Below are positions 1-9,600 of a stretch of DNA of 64,000 nt, in pieces. A model generated the notes under the pieces. The model was not told where the DNA came from. It saw nothing but the letters and a program-made list of their open reading frames with translations, and made no database searches. Source of the DNA: Prostheceraeus crozeri (Eukaryota > Platyhelminthes > Polycladida > Euryleptidae); contig CAJQUW010005346.1 in assembly GCA_907163375.1 (NCBI GenBank), positions 281,880 through 345,879 of the forward strand, given 5' to 3'. Each line of letters begins with the position of its first letter. Position 1 is the stretch's first letter. The position numbers and the translations under genes are program-made.

Positions 1-1
1 A

Positions 2-301
2 CGAAATGTTTTAAGTAATGCCGTTGGCTTTGCTGGTGATGTTGCTAGTGATCTTTCCAGAGGTAGAAGTTTTAAGAGCAGTTTGTTGAATCGTGGGAAG
101 GAACGCGGTTTAAAAACATTGAAGCAGACCATTGCTGGTGTTACTCAAGGAAAGAAATCACCTAAACGAATGAATAAAGGAAGGAGGAAACATCGCGGAG
201 CTGGTAAGGTGCGATCTTCAGTCAAAAGGCATTCACGCAAACGTCGCAGAGGCTCTAATCATTCATCAGGCGCTAAACGACGACGCTGCTATAACTTCTA
301 A
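2..301 (+). CDS. Basic core or minor virion protein of element A (C-terminal part)
   Basis: This open frame runs in from the window edge and ends at 301, two bases before the capsid gene. Its last roughly 70 residues are extremely rich in Arg and Lys (for example KRHSRKRRRG and AKRRRC), the composition of a DNA-condensing virion core protein like adenovirus pVII, pX or protein V. The upstream residues are small and polar (SNAVGFAGDVASDLSRGRSF), similar in feel to the minor proteins preceding capsid genes in Polintons. No ATG is visible, so the true start is outside the window. The packing role is inferred from composition and position; I recognise no domain. Confidence 0.5.
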   Translation, partial: RNVLSNAVGFAGDVASDLSRGRSFKSSLLNRGKERGLKTLKQTIAGVTQGKKSPKRMNKGRRKHRGAGKVRSSVKRHSRKRRRGSNHSSGAKRRRCYNF

Positions 302-303
302 TC

Positions 304-1581
304 ATGGAGTGTAAAACTTCCGGTTTTTGTTTGTTCGATCAACAAGCCATACAGACAGATATTCTTAGTTCAAGTATTGTAGATTATCATCCTCGAACAG
401 CTGAGAATGCTGGCCCCATTGAATTTGTTATTCCTGGTGGTAGTGATGACTACATAGATTTGAGTTATGCGATGCTTGATTTGAGGTTTAGAATTCAGCA
501 AGCAGATGGAACTGCTATTGACGATGCACATAAAGTTGGACTGAACAATTTACCATTGACTACATTACTTCGTGATGTTTCTCTAACGATTGGAGAGCAG
601 CAAGTGGAAGGTGGTCAAAGCGATTATCCCTATAAATCATATTTCAATCATGTATCACAGTTTCATCCAGCAGCACAAAAAAGTCATATGGAAGCCATGG
701 GATGGTACAGAGATGAAGCAGGAAAATTTGATGTTGAAACAAACAGTGGCTTTGTAAAGCGATCTGCTATGATTAAAGATAGTAGAGTATGTCAGCTATA
801 TGGTCCGCTGAATTTAGACTTCTTTAGACAGTCAAAGTTTTTACTGTGTAATACCAGCATGCGACTCAAGCTGACATTGAATAAGCCTGAATTTGCGCTG
901 AATGCATTTGCTAAAGTTGACAATTTTAGAATTCATGTGGAAGATATTGCACTTTACATTCGTCGAGTAGTACCGAATCCAAGTGTCATTAGAGGGCATG
1001 CTGAAGGCCTTAACCGCCAAAATGCCATTTACCCTATTCAGCATACAAAGCTTCTCACCTTTACAATTCCGAAAGATCAAAAGAGTTTCATGAAAGATGG
1101 CCTCTTTCCATCGGAAGCACCGAAGCTCCTCATGGTGGCAATGGTTGAAAATGATGCATTTAATGGTAATATAAAGAAGAATCCTTTCAATTTTAAACAC
1201 AATCAGTTAAGTGAAATTGCTTTACGTGTAAATGGTGTGAGTCATCCTGGTCCACCCTACAAACCAGATTTTGCTTCAGATCAATTTATGCGCAGTTATG
1301 TTGATTTTATGGATGTTTTTGGCTTTTACAATACGGATGACACCAACGGACTGACTATGAAAGAGTTTAAGAGTGGATATACTATTTATGCATTTGATTT
1401 GACTGCTGACAGCGATATTAGTGCACCCTATCGTCAAGCGAACGTGCCTCATAATATTCGTTTGGATTTGACGTTCAAAAGAACACTACCTGAGACGATC
1501 AATGTATTAATTTATGCAGTCTTCGATTCAAATATTGAAATTACAAAGTATCGTGACGTGATTCTTCAGTATAATCGTTAA
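304..1581 (+). CDS. Capsid protein of Polinton element A (F54H12.2-like family)
   Basis: This 425-residue protein resembles a family widely annotated in invertebrates as 'F54H12.2-like', found in Polinton-like elements and interpreted as capsid protein of jelly-roll type. The pattern is alternating hydrophobic beta-strand-like segments with no signal peptide or membrane helix. It shares a layout with the 444-residue protein at 61010-62344: a strand near residue 60 beginning YIDLSYAMLDLRFRIQQ, a 'LNN...TLL...SLTIG' segment, and a C-terminal strand pair ending before ITKYRDVILQYNR. The ATG at 304 follows the basic-protein stop by two bases, and its stop overlaps the protease ATG as TAATG, suggesting co-expression. 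Whether it is the major capsid or the penton-type protein cannot be settled by eye. Confidence 0.65.
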   Translation: MECKTSGFCLFDQQAIQTDILSSSIVDYHPRTAENAGPIEFVIPGGSDDYIDLSYAMLDLRFRIQQADGTAIDDAHKVGLNNLPLTTLLRDVSLTIGEQQVEGGQSDYPYKSYFNHVSQFHPAAQKSHMEAMGWYRDEAGKFDVETNSGFVKRSAMIKDSRVCQLYGPLNLDFFRQSKFLLCNTSMRLKLTLNKPEFALNAFAKVDNFRIHVEDIALYIRRVVPNPSVIRGHAEGLNRQNAIYPIQHTKLLTFTIPKDQKSFMKDGLFPSEAPKLLMVAMVENDAFNGNIKKNPFNFKHNQLSEIALRVNGVSHPGPPYKPDFASDQFMRSYVDFMDVFGFYNTDDTNGLTMKEFKSGYTIYAFDLTADSDISAPYRQANVPHNIRLDLTFKRTLPETINVLIYAVFDSNIEITKYRDVILQYNR

Positions 1582-2042
1582 TGAGTTGGTTGACTGCTGA
1601 CGATATTAAGACTAAAGTGCAGCGTAATGCAGACGAAGCGACGTTGAAAGCTTTCGATAATGTCTATTCACTCGATACCTTACCACCTGCAGTAAATCAC
1701 TATCCCATCTTTATTGTGCTAAACACTCATTCACAGAATTTAGGCGGTGAGCATTGGAAAGCGATCTTTATTGGAGAAGACCGACGTGGTGAACTATTTG
1801 ACTCTCTTGCTCAACCTCCAAATATACCAACACAGCAGTGGTTGAGAAAACATACGCGTCAATATCAGCGAAATGAACGCATACTACAACATCCACTTTC
1901 ATCAACGTGTGGTGCTTTTGTACTGTACTTCATCTTAAAACGTTTACATGTATCTCGATTTGCATCTATTATTCAAAACTTTTCATGTAATCCATCCTCT
2001 AATGAAAAAATGATTTGTAAGTTCTATCATGATTTGAAATAA
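1581..2042 (+). CDS. Adenain-like cysteine protease (virion maturation), element A
   Basis: This 153-residue protein has the adenovirus-protease/Ulp1 (C48/C5-type) arrangement. A His sits in GGEHWKAIF (about residue 57), an Asp in GELFDSLAQ (about 75), a Gln around 100, and the nucleophile Cys in SSTCGAFVLYFIL (about 112). The length matches the small Polinton proteases rather than the longer host Ulp1 enzymes. Its ATG overlaps the capsid stop codon, so it sits in the virion gene block. Known for the family: cleavage of capsid and core precursors during particle maturation. It ends just before the convergent TBP-like gene; the gap is under 30 bases and holds A/T runs that can serve both strands as poly(A) signals. 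Confidence 0.85.
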   Translation: MSWLTADDIKTKVQRNADEATLKAFDNVYSLDTLPPAVNHYPIFIVLNTHSQNLGGEHWKAIFIGEDRRGELFDSLAQPPNIPTQQWLRKHTRQYQRNERILQHPLSSTCGAFVLYFILKRLHVSRFASIIQNFSCNPSSNEKMICKFYHDLK

Positions 2043-2069
2043 AAACATCATGTTGGAAAAAATTGTTTT

Positions 2070-2615
2070 TTATTTTACAATCCGCTGGGTACGTACATAC
2101 TCAATGAGATAGTCTAGGATCATATTTGCTTGTTCATGAGATTTTAGTCCAGTAATGATCACTTTACTATTATGAAAGATTGCCACATGCACAGGCAACC
2201 AACAACTAATGAGAGCTGCAGGAAAAAGTTCGGGTTCATAACACAAACTGTAACTGCTGGTACGAATCTTCAAAAATGATAGACTGTCACTCAATTGAGT
2301 AGAGATCACCATATTGTCCACAGTCAGATTCGACATCACACACCTCTCCCTCTTCCATATCCGACGTAGTAGTCTTTGTAGCTCTAAGCGCATTGACTGC
2401 GCCGATGAATGAGAAAGGGCGCCGAGAATCTGTACAGTCCCATTTGGGAAGAGTTGAAGATTCCGTGAATTGTTCATCTTCACCACTAACATTTGAGGAC
2501 GGCCCGGGTAATACTTGCTGTTTGGAAGCTGTTGGCGTAATGTTGTGAGATCGATTTTGGTGTAGAGTCTGAAGCGACGGAGAATGTTGACGATGGTGTA
2601 GCGATGGCGCTTCAT
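2070..2615 (-). CDS. TATA-box-binding protein (TBP)-like transcription factor in element A
   Basis: From the ATG at 2615 this gives 181 residues covering the whole two-repeat TBP core. The first repeat reads YTIVNILRRFRLYTKIDL...YYPGRPQMLVVKM...LQLFPNGTVQILGA; the second has NMVIS, then SLCYEPELFPAAL (YEPELFP is identical to eukaryotic TBP), then HVAIFHNSKVIITGLKS. The Phe residues in LFPNG, ELFP and IFHNS align with DNA-kinking Phe of TBP. The longer frame upstream (to 2759) lies inside the PC4-like gene and is probably not used. The stop TAA sits inside an AATAAA-type signal. Inferred role: recruiting polymerase to the element's own promoters. TBP-like genes are known in several large DNA viruses; I know of none reported from Polintons. 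Confidence 0.85.
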   Translation of the reverse strand: MKRHRYTIVNILRRFRLYTKIDLTTLRQQLPNSKYYPGRPQMLVVKMNNSRNLQLFPNGTVQILGALSHSSAQSMRLELQRLLRRIWKRERCVMSNLTVDNMVISTQLSDSLSFLKIRTSSYSLCYEPELFPAALISCWLPVHVAIFHNSKVIITGLKSHEQANMILDYLIEYVRTQRIVK

Positions 2616-2937
2616 GATGAAAGAATGAGTAAATTGAGCGATGTACCTTCCTTTTATACTTTTCCCAACTACCTTGATGAAATGTGAAGTTAGTATGAAG
2701 TTGGGAATGATAGAGTTGAATTCGCCGATTGTTGACGCGCAGCCAGATGCGATTTCCAATACGTGAATGTCTTTTCATATAGAAGTATTTCAAGTCCTTC
2801 ATGATATGATGTAGAGATTGAAAATGACGATAAGATAAAGCAAACTCTCTTCTCACATTTCCAGTTGAATCTTTGAAATAGACGTTTCGATCATGATCCG
2901 TTTCAATACGTTGTAGGGAATCTAATTTCCAACTCAT
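2287..2937 (-). CDS. PC4-like protein 1 with long hydrophilic tail, element A
   Basis: This 216-residue protein has an N-terminal 110-residue domain clearly paralogous to the next gene upstream (2960-3316). It reads WKLDSLQRIETDHDRNVYFKD...REFALSYRHFQSLHHIMKDLKYF, then GNRIWLRV...IQLYHS...FHQGSWEKYKRKVHRSI. Each half resembles the PC4 (p15 coactivator) pattern: a beta strand, a charged loop, a 'GI-L' strand, then an amphipathic helix with W or F. The Ser/His/Gln-rich C-terminal half overlaps the TBP-like gene in another frame, so either the overlap is real or the tail is a chance extension. PC4 proteins bind single-stranded DNA and act with TBP/TFIIB; a link to the overlapping TBP-like gene is inferred. 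Confidence 0.5.
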   Translation of the reverse strand: MSWKLDSLQRIETDHDRNVYFKDSTGNVRREFALSYRHFQSLHHIMKDLKYFYMKRHSRIGNRIWLRVNNRRIQLYHSQLHTNFTFHQGSWEKYKRKVHRSIYSFFHHEAPSLHHRQHSPSLQTLHQNRSHNITPTASKQQVLPGPSSNVSGEDEQFTESSTLPKWDCTDSRRPFSFIGAVNALRATKTTTSDMEEGEVCDVESDCGQYGDLYSIE

Positions 2938-2959
2938 GGTGCGTGGTAATCATATCTGA

Positions 2960-3316
2960 TTAAGATTTGCATAGTAGGGCGATGAACTCACGACGAATAA
3001 ATGTCATGATGGAGCGATGTATGTATCTTCTATACTTCTCCCAATTGTATTTGCGAAATGAGAAACAGTTTGCGGAATGAGAATGGTAGATTTGAATTTC
3101 ATTTCTGTAATGTTGAAGCCAAACTTGATCACCCAAGGAGATGAATCTTAATGTTTCAAAATATTCCAAATCCCTCATGATATCATTGAGGTTGACAAAT
3201 TGTCGCCATGTTAATGTAATTCCTCTTGATGTATGACCATGAGAATTTTTGAAATGTACGTTTCCATCACGATCAACTCTGATATATTGTAGAGAGTCCA
3301 AAATCCAAGTCTTCAT
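2960..3316 (-). CDS. PC4-like protein 2, element A
   Basis: From the ATG at 3316 this is 118 residues, colinear with the N-terminal domain of the next gene downstream (2287-2937), so the pair arose by tandem duplication. The first half reads LDSLQYIRVDRDGNVHFKN...RGITLTWRQFVNLNDIMRDLEYF; the second LGDQVWLQHYRNEIQIYHS...FSFRKYNWEKYRRYIHRSIMTF. The repeated strand, 'G-I-x-L' strand and helix order is compatible with two PC4-like half-domains. The spacing of 22 bases to its paralogue suggests joint transcription with it and the TBP-like gene. It is divergent from the gene at 3352, leaving about 35 bases for two promoters. The fold assignment is by eye and moderate. Confidence 0.5.
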   Translation of the reverse strand: MKTWILDSLQYIRVDRDGNVHFKNSHGHTSRGITLTWRQFVNLNDIMRDLEYFETLRFISLGDQVWLQHYRNEIQIYHSHSANCFSFRKYNWEKYRRYIHRSIMTFIRREFIALLCKS

Positions 3317-3351
3317 GATGTTATGCAAAGTTGCAGATTAGCAATATAAAA

Positions 3352-4749
3352 ATGTCGTTTTATCATATTTTGCTTAGCAATGCGGCTACAAAGAGATTTA
3401 CTAGTAATCGAGCCGCACTCTTTTCTACTCCCATTGATCATGCACAACAGCTAAATGGGAATTGGGAAGTGGGTGTCACTCAACTTGTTTATAGCAACTG
3501 TGTCTATACTTTTGATCATGAGGTGATGACTATTAATATGAGGCGTACAGCTGCTTATCAATGTGAAAAGGGGTGCCGAGTATACATTCCACAGTGGTCA
3601 AAGAAAGATCTCTTATCATGTAAAAAGTTTATATATGATTTCTTGAATAAAGCGTGTAAACATATTGTCCAATTTACTCCGCACAATGATGATTATAATT
3701 ATGTACATCATGTAGTTGAGAAAGATTGGATTGTTGGTTTAAGTCCAAGTTTAAGAAATGATTTAGGCTACCTCGCTAGCGCCTTAACAAGCTATGATAA
3801 TTTTAACGTTAATTACCACATAAGTGGTCATAAACAGTTAATATATCGAGAGGAAGCTTATTATGTAGATCTTATTCCAAGAAATGAGAAGACGTTGGTG
3901 AAGAAGATTGTGATTAAGCCAAGAAAGACAAACATGACTCCTGAAACATTATTGAAGAAATTTAATTATCTCCTTCGAGTTGATGGTAAACAAGTGGCAA
4001 CATTGACTTATATCAAATCATCTAATCATATTGCAATAAGCAAATTAAATGATGATGATCTAGTATTAGTTTGTTCAAAAGATTTTCATCAGTTCTTACG
4101 ACATCGTTCTGCAGCTGTTCATGGAAAATCTGATATGCAACATTTACCATGTGAAAGGCCAAATCAATTTGATACAGAATGGGCCGTATCTTTATACAGA
4201 AAGTGTGTAGAGCCTTTTGGTGGTTTCTTACATGAAACAAGAGTGTTGATGCCTCGCATTATTACTTCGGTTAAATTGGTTGTAGATTATTTAAATGAAG
4301 TGATTAATGAGCAACATATTTCATTTTCTGAAAAAGAAGGTACTTTGTCTCTCACTATAAATGGAAAAGGTATTGAACTAATTATGGATAAAACTCTAAT
4401 GGACATTTTGGGTTTTGATCAAAATATCTTTAAAAGTGGTACTGTAACCAAAGCTAGCGCAGACATGTCGCTATCGCGTCGTATTAACTATTTTCAGATA
4501 TATTCCAATATTGGTGAAGATGTACGTGTGGGAGATGTTGAAGCTCCATTGCTAGCAATGATACCATACCAGCCAAAAAGCTGCAGTATTTTATCTGAGC
4601 ATACTTTCAAGAAAGTGCATTATACAAAGCTGAAATCAAACTACATCCCACAAATTGATATTGCCATTTATGATGATGCTGGTGCGTTGATTCCTTTTCA
4701 TAAAGATGCTGTGACAAGTATTACACTCCATTTCCGAATGAAGAGTTAA
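3352..4749 (+). CDS. 'GEWEVG'-type structural protein 1, element A
   Basis: This 465-residue protein starts MSFYHILLSNAATKRF; I chose the ATG at 3352 because the frame upstream has no ATG. Its N-terminus carries a signature common to a protein family next to capsid genes in invertebrate Polinton-like elements: an 'L-S-N-A/S' start, a Pro/His-rich loop, then L-NGNWEVGVTQLVYSN. The rest is beta-rich with no membrane helix or known enzyme motif. It is homologous over much of its length to the next gene, sharing the N-terminal motif, an LRxFLRH/HFVRH-like central segment, a 'PRI...V..LVDYLN' stretch and an 'F-K-x-V-T-S-I-T-L-x-F-R-M-K' end. A virion surface or appendage role is inferred from context only. 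Confidence 0.55.
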   Translation: MSFYHILLSNAATKRFTSNRAALFSTPIDHAQQLNGNWEVGVTQLVYSNCVYTFDHEVMTINMRRTAAYQCEKGCRVYIPQWSKKDLLSCKKFIYDFLNKACKHIVQFTPHNDDYNYVHHVVEKDWIVGLSPSLRNDLGYLASALTSYDNFNVNYHISGHKQLIYREEAYYVDLIPRNEKTLVKKIVIKPRKTNMTPETLLKKFNYLLRVDGKQVATLTYIKSSNHIAISKLNDDDLVLVCSKDFHQFLRHRSAAVHGKSDMQHLPCERPNQFDTEWAVSLYRKCVEPFGGFLHETRVLMPRIITSVKLVVDYLNEVINEQHISFSEKEGTLSLTINGKGIELIMDKTLMDILGFDQNIFKSGTVTKASADMSLSRRINYFQIYSNIGEDVRVGDVEAPLLAMIPYQPKSCSILSEHTFKKVHYTKLKSNYIPQIDIAIYDDAGALIPFHKDAVTSITLHFRMKS

Positions 4750-4758
4750 TGCAAACGT

Positions 4759-6309
4759 ATGCTAATATATTTTTCCAATGTGAATAATATGGAAAGTGAA
4801 AATAAGGACTCGTTTCTAATCTACTTGCCCAGTAATGCTTCTATGAATAAATTTCCCAAAAATAAACCATCAGACTATCGAGTAGAATTAAATCGGCCAC
4901 TGCATTTAGAAGGTGAATGGGAAGTTGGCGTTTCTAGTATTTGCTATGATAGCAATATTCAGAATGTGAATGATTTGGAAGAAATGATATTGACTCCTCG
5001 CACCCATGATGGAATAACGATGAATAATGCATTTCAGTTCCCATACAATTTAACATCAGATGGAAAGTGGAACTATGAATGGATTCAGATAAAATCAGAT
5101 TCTTATGAGCCATTTGGGAATGAGAAAATTATTAAGGCATTCAACAGTGGTAATACTTCCATCATGAAGAATAAAAATCAGAAAGCTTATGAGTTTACTA
5201 TCTATCATTGGAGTGGGAGACAGTTCCTCCGCTTTCATTCTTTTACTAAAGGTCTTACGCTGAGGTTGGATAGTGAATTCTATCCACATCTTGGTTTTGG
5301 TCATGGACTACATCTAACGTCAATTGCTACTGCAAATGTTAAAAAAGTTTATTCAAATCGAATCAACAAATTTCATTATAGATTTAAAATATTTGATGAA
5401 GATGTTGTAGAATGCGAAGAACGCATCATTTTGAAAAAGCGTGGTGTTCAACCTTTATCACTTATTGAGTTAGTAAAACGATGGAATGAGACTGTGGGTA
5501 AGAAGTATGGAGAGAAAATTATGGCGGACAAAAATAAGTTGGTTATTCAGAAATATAATGACAAACTTACAGTTTATTTCTCTCCAACCTTGCGTCATTT
5601 TGTAAGACATTATACGCCTATTATTGGAAGCGGTGTGGTGTATGCTTCTCATGAATATCACACTAAAGCTGATTCAGTTAATGATGAATGGTGGGTGGAC
5701 ATCTATGGTGATCGCATCAAGAAAATTTACCAGTCTTATGAAGAATCTAAAGTTGCTATCAATATAATGCCGCGTCTATATCATACAGTTGAAAGCTTCA
5801 TTCATGTAGTAAATCCTTATATACAACAGAAGTTGAAGCATGTGATGAAAAGTAAATATGATGCAAAGACACACCACATTTCGTTTTCAATTGAAAATCA
5901 ACGCGTTGTTCTGAAACTGGGTGATGACATTCAATGTCAATTGAGTAAAAATTTGAAAAAACTCTTTGGTTTTTCAATGCTACAAACAGTGTTTGCTGCT
6001 GCGCATACGATTGGTATAGAAACACCAATGACACTTGATAAACATGAACAGCACCTTTACATTCAAAGTGATTTGATTCTACCTATTTCTGTTGGTGAGA
6101 AAAAAGAATACATTTTACGTGATTTCATTCATGATAAAGACGCTTCATATGGAATAGTCGAGAAGATGTTTGAATCTATTTTCTATCATCCCGTCGTCAA
6201 ACAAACTATACCCTCTATTGCTATCAAAATTACCAATGGTTTACAAGAGTGCATCCATGTGAAAGATACTAAATCCCTCATAACGTTAGTGTTTCGGAAA
6301 ACAAAGTGA
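4759..6309 (+). CDS. 'GEWEVG'-type structural protein 2, element A
   Basis: This 516-residue paralogue of the preceding gene lies nine bases after its stop, so the two are probably one duplicated unit. The N-terminus contains SFLIYLPSNASMNKFPKNK and HLEGEWEVGVSSICYDS, the diagnostic motif of this family. Translation may start at 4759 or, more in line with relatives, at the ATG at 4789 (MESENKDSF). It ends in SLITLVFRKTK, matching the SITLHFRMKS end of its neighbour. An AATAAA signal lies about 95 bases downstream near 6404. I recognise no enzyme motif. The two paralogues may form a heteromeric surface structure; this is inference. Confidence 0.55.
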   Translation: MLIYFSNVNNMESENKDSFLIYLPSNASMNKFPKNKPSDYRVELNRPLHLEGEWEVGVSSICYDSNIQNVNDLEEMILTPRTHDGITMNNAFQFPYNLTSDGKWNYEWIQIKSDSYEPFGNEKIIKAFNSGNTSIMKNKNQKAYEFTIYHWSGRQFLRFHSFTKGLTLRLDSEFYPHLGFGHGLHLTSIATANVKKVYSNRINKFHYRFKIFDEDVVECEERIILKKRGVQPLSLIELVKRWNETVGKKYGEKIMADKNKLVIQKYNDKLTVYFSPTLRHFVRHYTPIIGSGVVYASHEYHTKADSVNDEWWVDIYGDRIKKIYQSYEESKVAINIMPRLYHTVESFIHVVNPYIQQKLKHVMKSKYDAKTHHISFSIENQRVVLKLGDDIQCQLSKNLKKLFGFSMLQTVFAAAHTIGIETPMTLDKHEQHLYIQSDLILPISVGEKKEYILRDFIHDKDASYGIVEKMFESIFYHPVVKQTIPSIAIKITNGLQECIHVKDTKSLITLVFRKTK

Positions 6310-6614
6310 AGTCATTGTGATATGTTTATTGAAATATGTACATGAATGTGAAGCAACAGACTTTATACAACATCCACTGAAAATATATACATGAGCGCAC
6401 TTCAATAAACATTGTTATATACAAAAAGTCTTTTTACTTCGTGAAGGGTGGAAATATACAGGGATAGGAAAAATGTCTTTCAGTGGAAAAGTCATCACAT
6501 GGGGAATGTACAGATGTGGACACATATTCACAAGGAAAAAACAATCTCATGCGATACATAAAACAACAATGTTTATCTACAGAAATCAACATCAAAATAC
6601 TAAGTTAAGGATGA
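6310..6614. other. Convergent gene-end spacer
   Basis: This 300-base spacer lies between the plus-strand structural genes and the minus-strand polymerase gene, so both transcripts must end here. An AATAAA signal on the plus strand is visible near 6404. I see no further gene. Confidence 0.5.
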
Positions 6615-9600
6615 TTATGCTAAGACGTCTCCTGAATGTGGTAGTGTGAGTTTAATTCTTTTGGGTGGTGGTATGTTTGTGTCAGGATGTCCATGTGGAA
6701 GAGATATGTTGTGTTCTAACCAGCACCTCTTATCCTCCCATGCTGAAAGCGCCCGTTTCCTAAAAGTATGAGTTTTGATCTCATGCGACTTAGATTTTAA
6801 GATTGTCATATTGACAAACGTTATATTTTTATTTCTATAGGCTTTCCTGAAATTCTTATGTTTCATATTTTGCACAATGGATTTTGATATGCCTTTAGCG
6901 CGCTTAATGCTATCATCACTATCCTTTAATTTCATAGAATACATTTTTGGACGGAGGAGAATCATTTCATCTATTTCCTTCCCTGCTGTCTCATCCTTAA
7001 AGCAGCCAAGTTTTGCCTTATTTTTGATGGAGTAGAGTGGATGATCAGCAGGATAATTTGATGTATCAAAATATCTTTCCAAAGATTTTCCTACTTCATT
7101 GAAATTTAAATCTTTTTGAGTGGTAATACCTAAGAAGAAACTATCTGTATCACCACCCAACAAACGAACCTCTTTTACGAGAGGACATGGTTTTAGTATT
7201 TTATAAAAGAGTTGGTACATTTCAAGCTTAGAATAATCTAGTACAGCTTGACCAATATAGATGGGTTTGCACAACTCAACTTCAGATTTTATCATTTTAA
7301 CACCTATAAGGTCCTCATCGATAATGTCTCTATCGATGAATAGAGGTGATGAGGTCAATTTGTGATACTTTTGATCATCATTAACTAGTTTGTAGTTTAC
7401 GCGCTTTCTAACATCCTCCATCGTCTTACCAAATAGACTGTTGTTCTTATATTTATAAAAATCTTTTTCAAAGTTATTTTGGGCTAGTGCACGTTTCTGG
7501 CTGTTGCTATCAATATATGGCTTGAGGAAGGCTTTCTGTCTAAATTTAATAATGCGGTGAACTCTTTTTAAAATCATACCCATTTCTAAATAAAATTTTA
7601 AGATGCTAAAGTGGACTAGATAGTTTTCTTTATCATACTGGGTGAGTAAAAGTTTGCGACAAGGCTTATAGTCGGGTTGTCCACATGATTCTAAATCTTT
7701 ATGAAATTGTTTCATAAAGTCGGAAAACATATCTTTACTCACTTCACCTGATTCGGGTGCGAGTGGAAAATCTACGGTTTTATGTTTAATATTATTTGGA
7801 TAGATTAGATCTATCTCAAAATAATATCCCCAATCACCTTCATCTGGAATTGCTAGTATGTTAGAAGGGTTGGAGAAATGTTGAATATCACTATCATCTA
7901 ACCAGCTAAACTCAGAGTGAGGTAGCGGTTTGGATAATGAACTACCATACAAATTATTTTGGTCATAATACTTCAGATGAGTCTGGTCATTGCCTACTGT
8001 TTCAGATTTTAACCTATGTTTATTTACAAATGTGAGACCACCGCGAATTCCTCGCTCAAATAAATTATACATCTCTGGATCTTGTAAGAGATGAATGGTC
8101 TCACCAGTCATTTTAAAAGCAGACTTAAATGACATGGCTGGCAGACTGACAAAGTGGACGGGATCTAACTTATCTTCTTCTAATGCCACTCGTCGAAACT
8201 CCTGAAATACATCAGCCAGCAAAAATACATCTAACTTAAGGTAGGCAATCATATATTCGCCAAATGTATGGCAGTCAAATTTTATCCATGCATCTTGTGC
8301 ATGATCATAATCTTCGGTCTTACATTCTGCGCCGGTCAAATCATTTTTAAATTTATCTATGGGCGGAAGAGAAGTCTCGCCGAGTTTACTAATCGCATCA
8401 AAATATGCATATGGAAAGACTCCTTTCCGTGTGATGACTTCATCGGTTAGATTTGGGTATTGTTTCTTAAGATTTTGTGTTAGTGGAAGAGACTTTAGAT
8501 TTTGCACGAGAGAGGCCAGTGATGCAGTCATAAATTGGTAGGAATCTAAAAATTTTATATCAAAATAGACCGTCTTATTTTCTTTAGTTTTATCGACAGG
8601 CACTTTTGCTGTCATGGCCATAAACTTCTCTCTCGTTTGCGCTATTACATCAAGCTTCCACTCTTTCATTTGACCTAAACCTCCTTTTATTATCATATGG
8701 CTGTCGTAGCCCTTGAAATTATGGAAAATGACGGGTAATGTACGCCGTTTCATCCTAAGTGAAAAATTGCATTTTGAACAGAGTGCGTTTCTAAATTTAG
8801 CAGTGATGTGATCATGGTCGCGCACTTTCTTAATCTTATCATCGTCAAATGTTTTCCTACATTTGGGGCAAATGTTGCAACTATCAAATTTTGCTTGATC
8901 ATCTGCTGTCATATGCAATGATCTGCGATAGAGTTCACCATCATGTTTTTGTTGAAATTTTACAGCCTGTTCGAGGAATTGTAGGAATTGGTAAATACAA
9001 TCCTCACCTTGCCAGACGCGCATTTTATTTTGCCTACCCCTAAAGTGATCATGCCATACTTCATAGCAGGAAATGGCTGCTGGTCGATGGATGTTATCAT
9101 CGATATAACATTCGATGTCAGCATAGATGACACGAAGAGGACTTAATTCATCACCATTCTCTCTATATGAAAACTCCTTATCTTTGGGCATGCGCTCCAT
9201 TTGCAGTTTACCTCGCTTACACCATTCGTAATGAGTTTCAAATTTAGTTTTCCTCCTAAAGTGGCGAATACATCTGTCGCAGTAATATAACTCTCTACTA
9301 GAGTTTTCTAAGTGGTGGTATAAGCGAGAGATTTTGGGAATACCGCAGTAGTGCCATTCCTCACTATCATCCTGTTTTACTAATAACAGGTTTACTGTAC
9401 GTTCATAACAACTCGAACGCGAGTTGTAGCGCACACCCTTCAATCCTTTTTCCCAAACATGGAGAACTATTTTGATGTTGTTCAATTTTTCAAATTTTTC
9501 TATATCTTTAATTTTCATATCGTCACTATTACAGTCATCGAAGTTTAATTCATTCTCCCACTGTTGATACTTACTCTTGCGGTATCGACTATTCTGCACA

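Noticed and set aside
2616-2759. Upstream extension of the TBP-like frame (48 codons)
   Set aside because: It lies within the conserved PC4-like domain of the overlapping gene and has no counterpart in TBP; the ATG at 2615 starts right before the TBP core.
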